Positions 5,153 to 5,154 of a DNA stretch of 5,154 bases are shown here, one piece after another. Under the pieces are notes generated by a model. It was not told the DNA's origin and made no database searches. It worked only from the letters and a program-made list of their open reading frames with translations. The stretch lies in assembly GCA_020697475.1 (NCBI GenBank), contig JAJFMO010000322.1:1-5154 (forward strand), in the 5' to 3' direction. A program made the position numbers and the translations under genes. This stretch comes from Paenibacillaceae bacterium (GTDB lineage Bacteria > Bacillota > Bacilli > Paenibacillales > NBRC-103111). Numbering within the stretch: position 1 is the first letter of the stretch; the number at the start of each line of letters is the position of its first letter.

Positions 5153-5154
5153 CC

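Overview
The window looks like chromosomal DNA of a Bacillales bacterium, most likely Paenibacillus. This is inferred from strong GGAGG-type ribosome binding sites, a Gram-positive lipoprotein sugar-binding protein, a CD3324-type small protein, sigma-A-like promoter elements and repeat-rich intergenic DNA. No marker gene fixes the species. Every gene I can support lies on the minus strand, so the window reads from right to left.

Right part (5154 to about 4700): the tail of a rho-independent terminator (5126-5152) closes a gene outside the window. A 90-residue CD3324-family protein (5024-4752) follows. It is preceded, and overlapped in another frame, by a possible 34-codon leader ORF (5091-4987) that has its own strong ribosome binding site. 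A terminator with a seven-U tail (4735-4699) ends this unit.

Middle (about 4700 to 4077): about 620 bases without a convincing gene. It holds a second hairpin with a duplicated U-rich tail (4645-4610), an adjacent dyad (4691-4668), four degenerate copies of a repeat based on CTAACGGTTG (4326-4512), and then the control region of the next operon. That region has a sigma-A-like promoter (4195-4167), a perfect dyad over its -10 element (4157-4178) and a cre/LacI-like palindrome in the leader (4111-4126).

Left part (4076 to 1): a probable operon of a GTG-started cysteine-type sulfatase (4076-2601), a second, divergent cysteine-type sulfatase (2527-1145), and the first 365 codons of an ABC-importer substrate-binding lipoprotein (1097 to the edge). 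Neither sulfatase has a signal peptide. The simplest reading is that a sulfated saccharide is captured by the lipoprotein, imported by permeases encoded beyond the left edge, and desulfated in the cytoplasm by the two sulfatases. The substrate cannot be told from this sequence. The sulfatases would also need a formylglycine-generating enzyme, which is not in the window.
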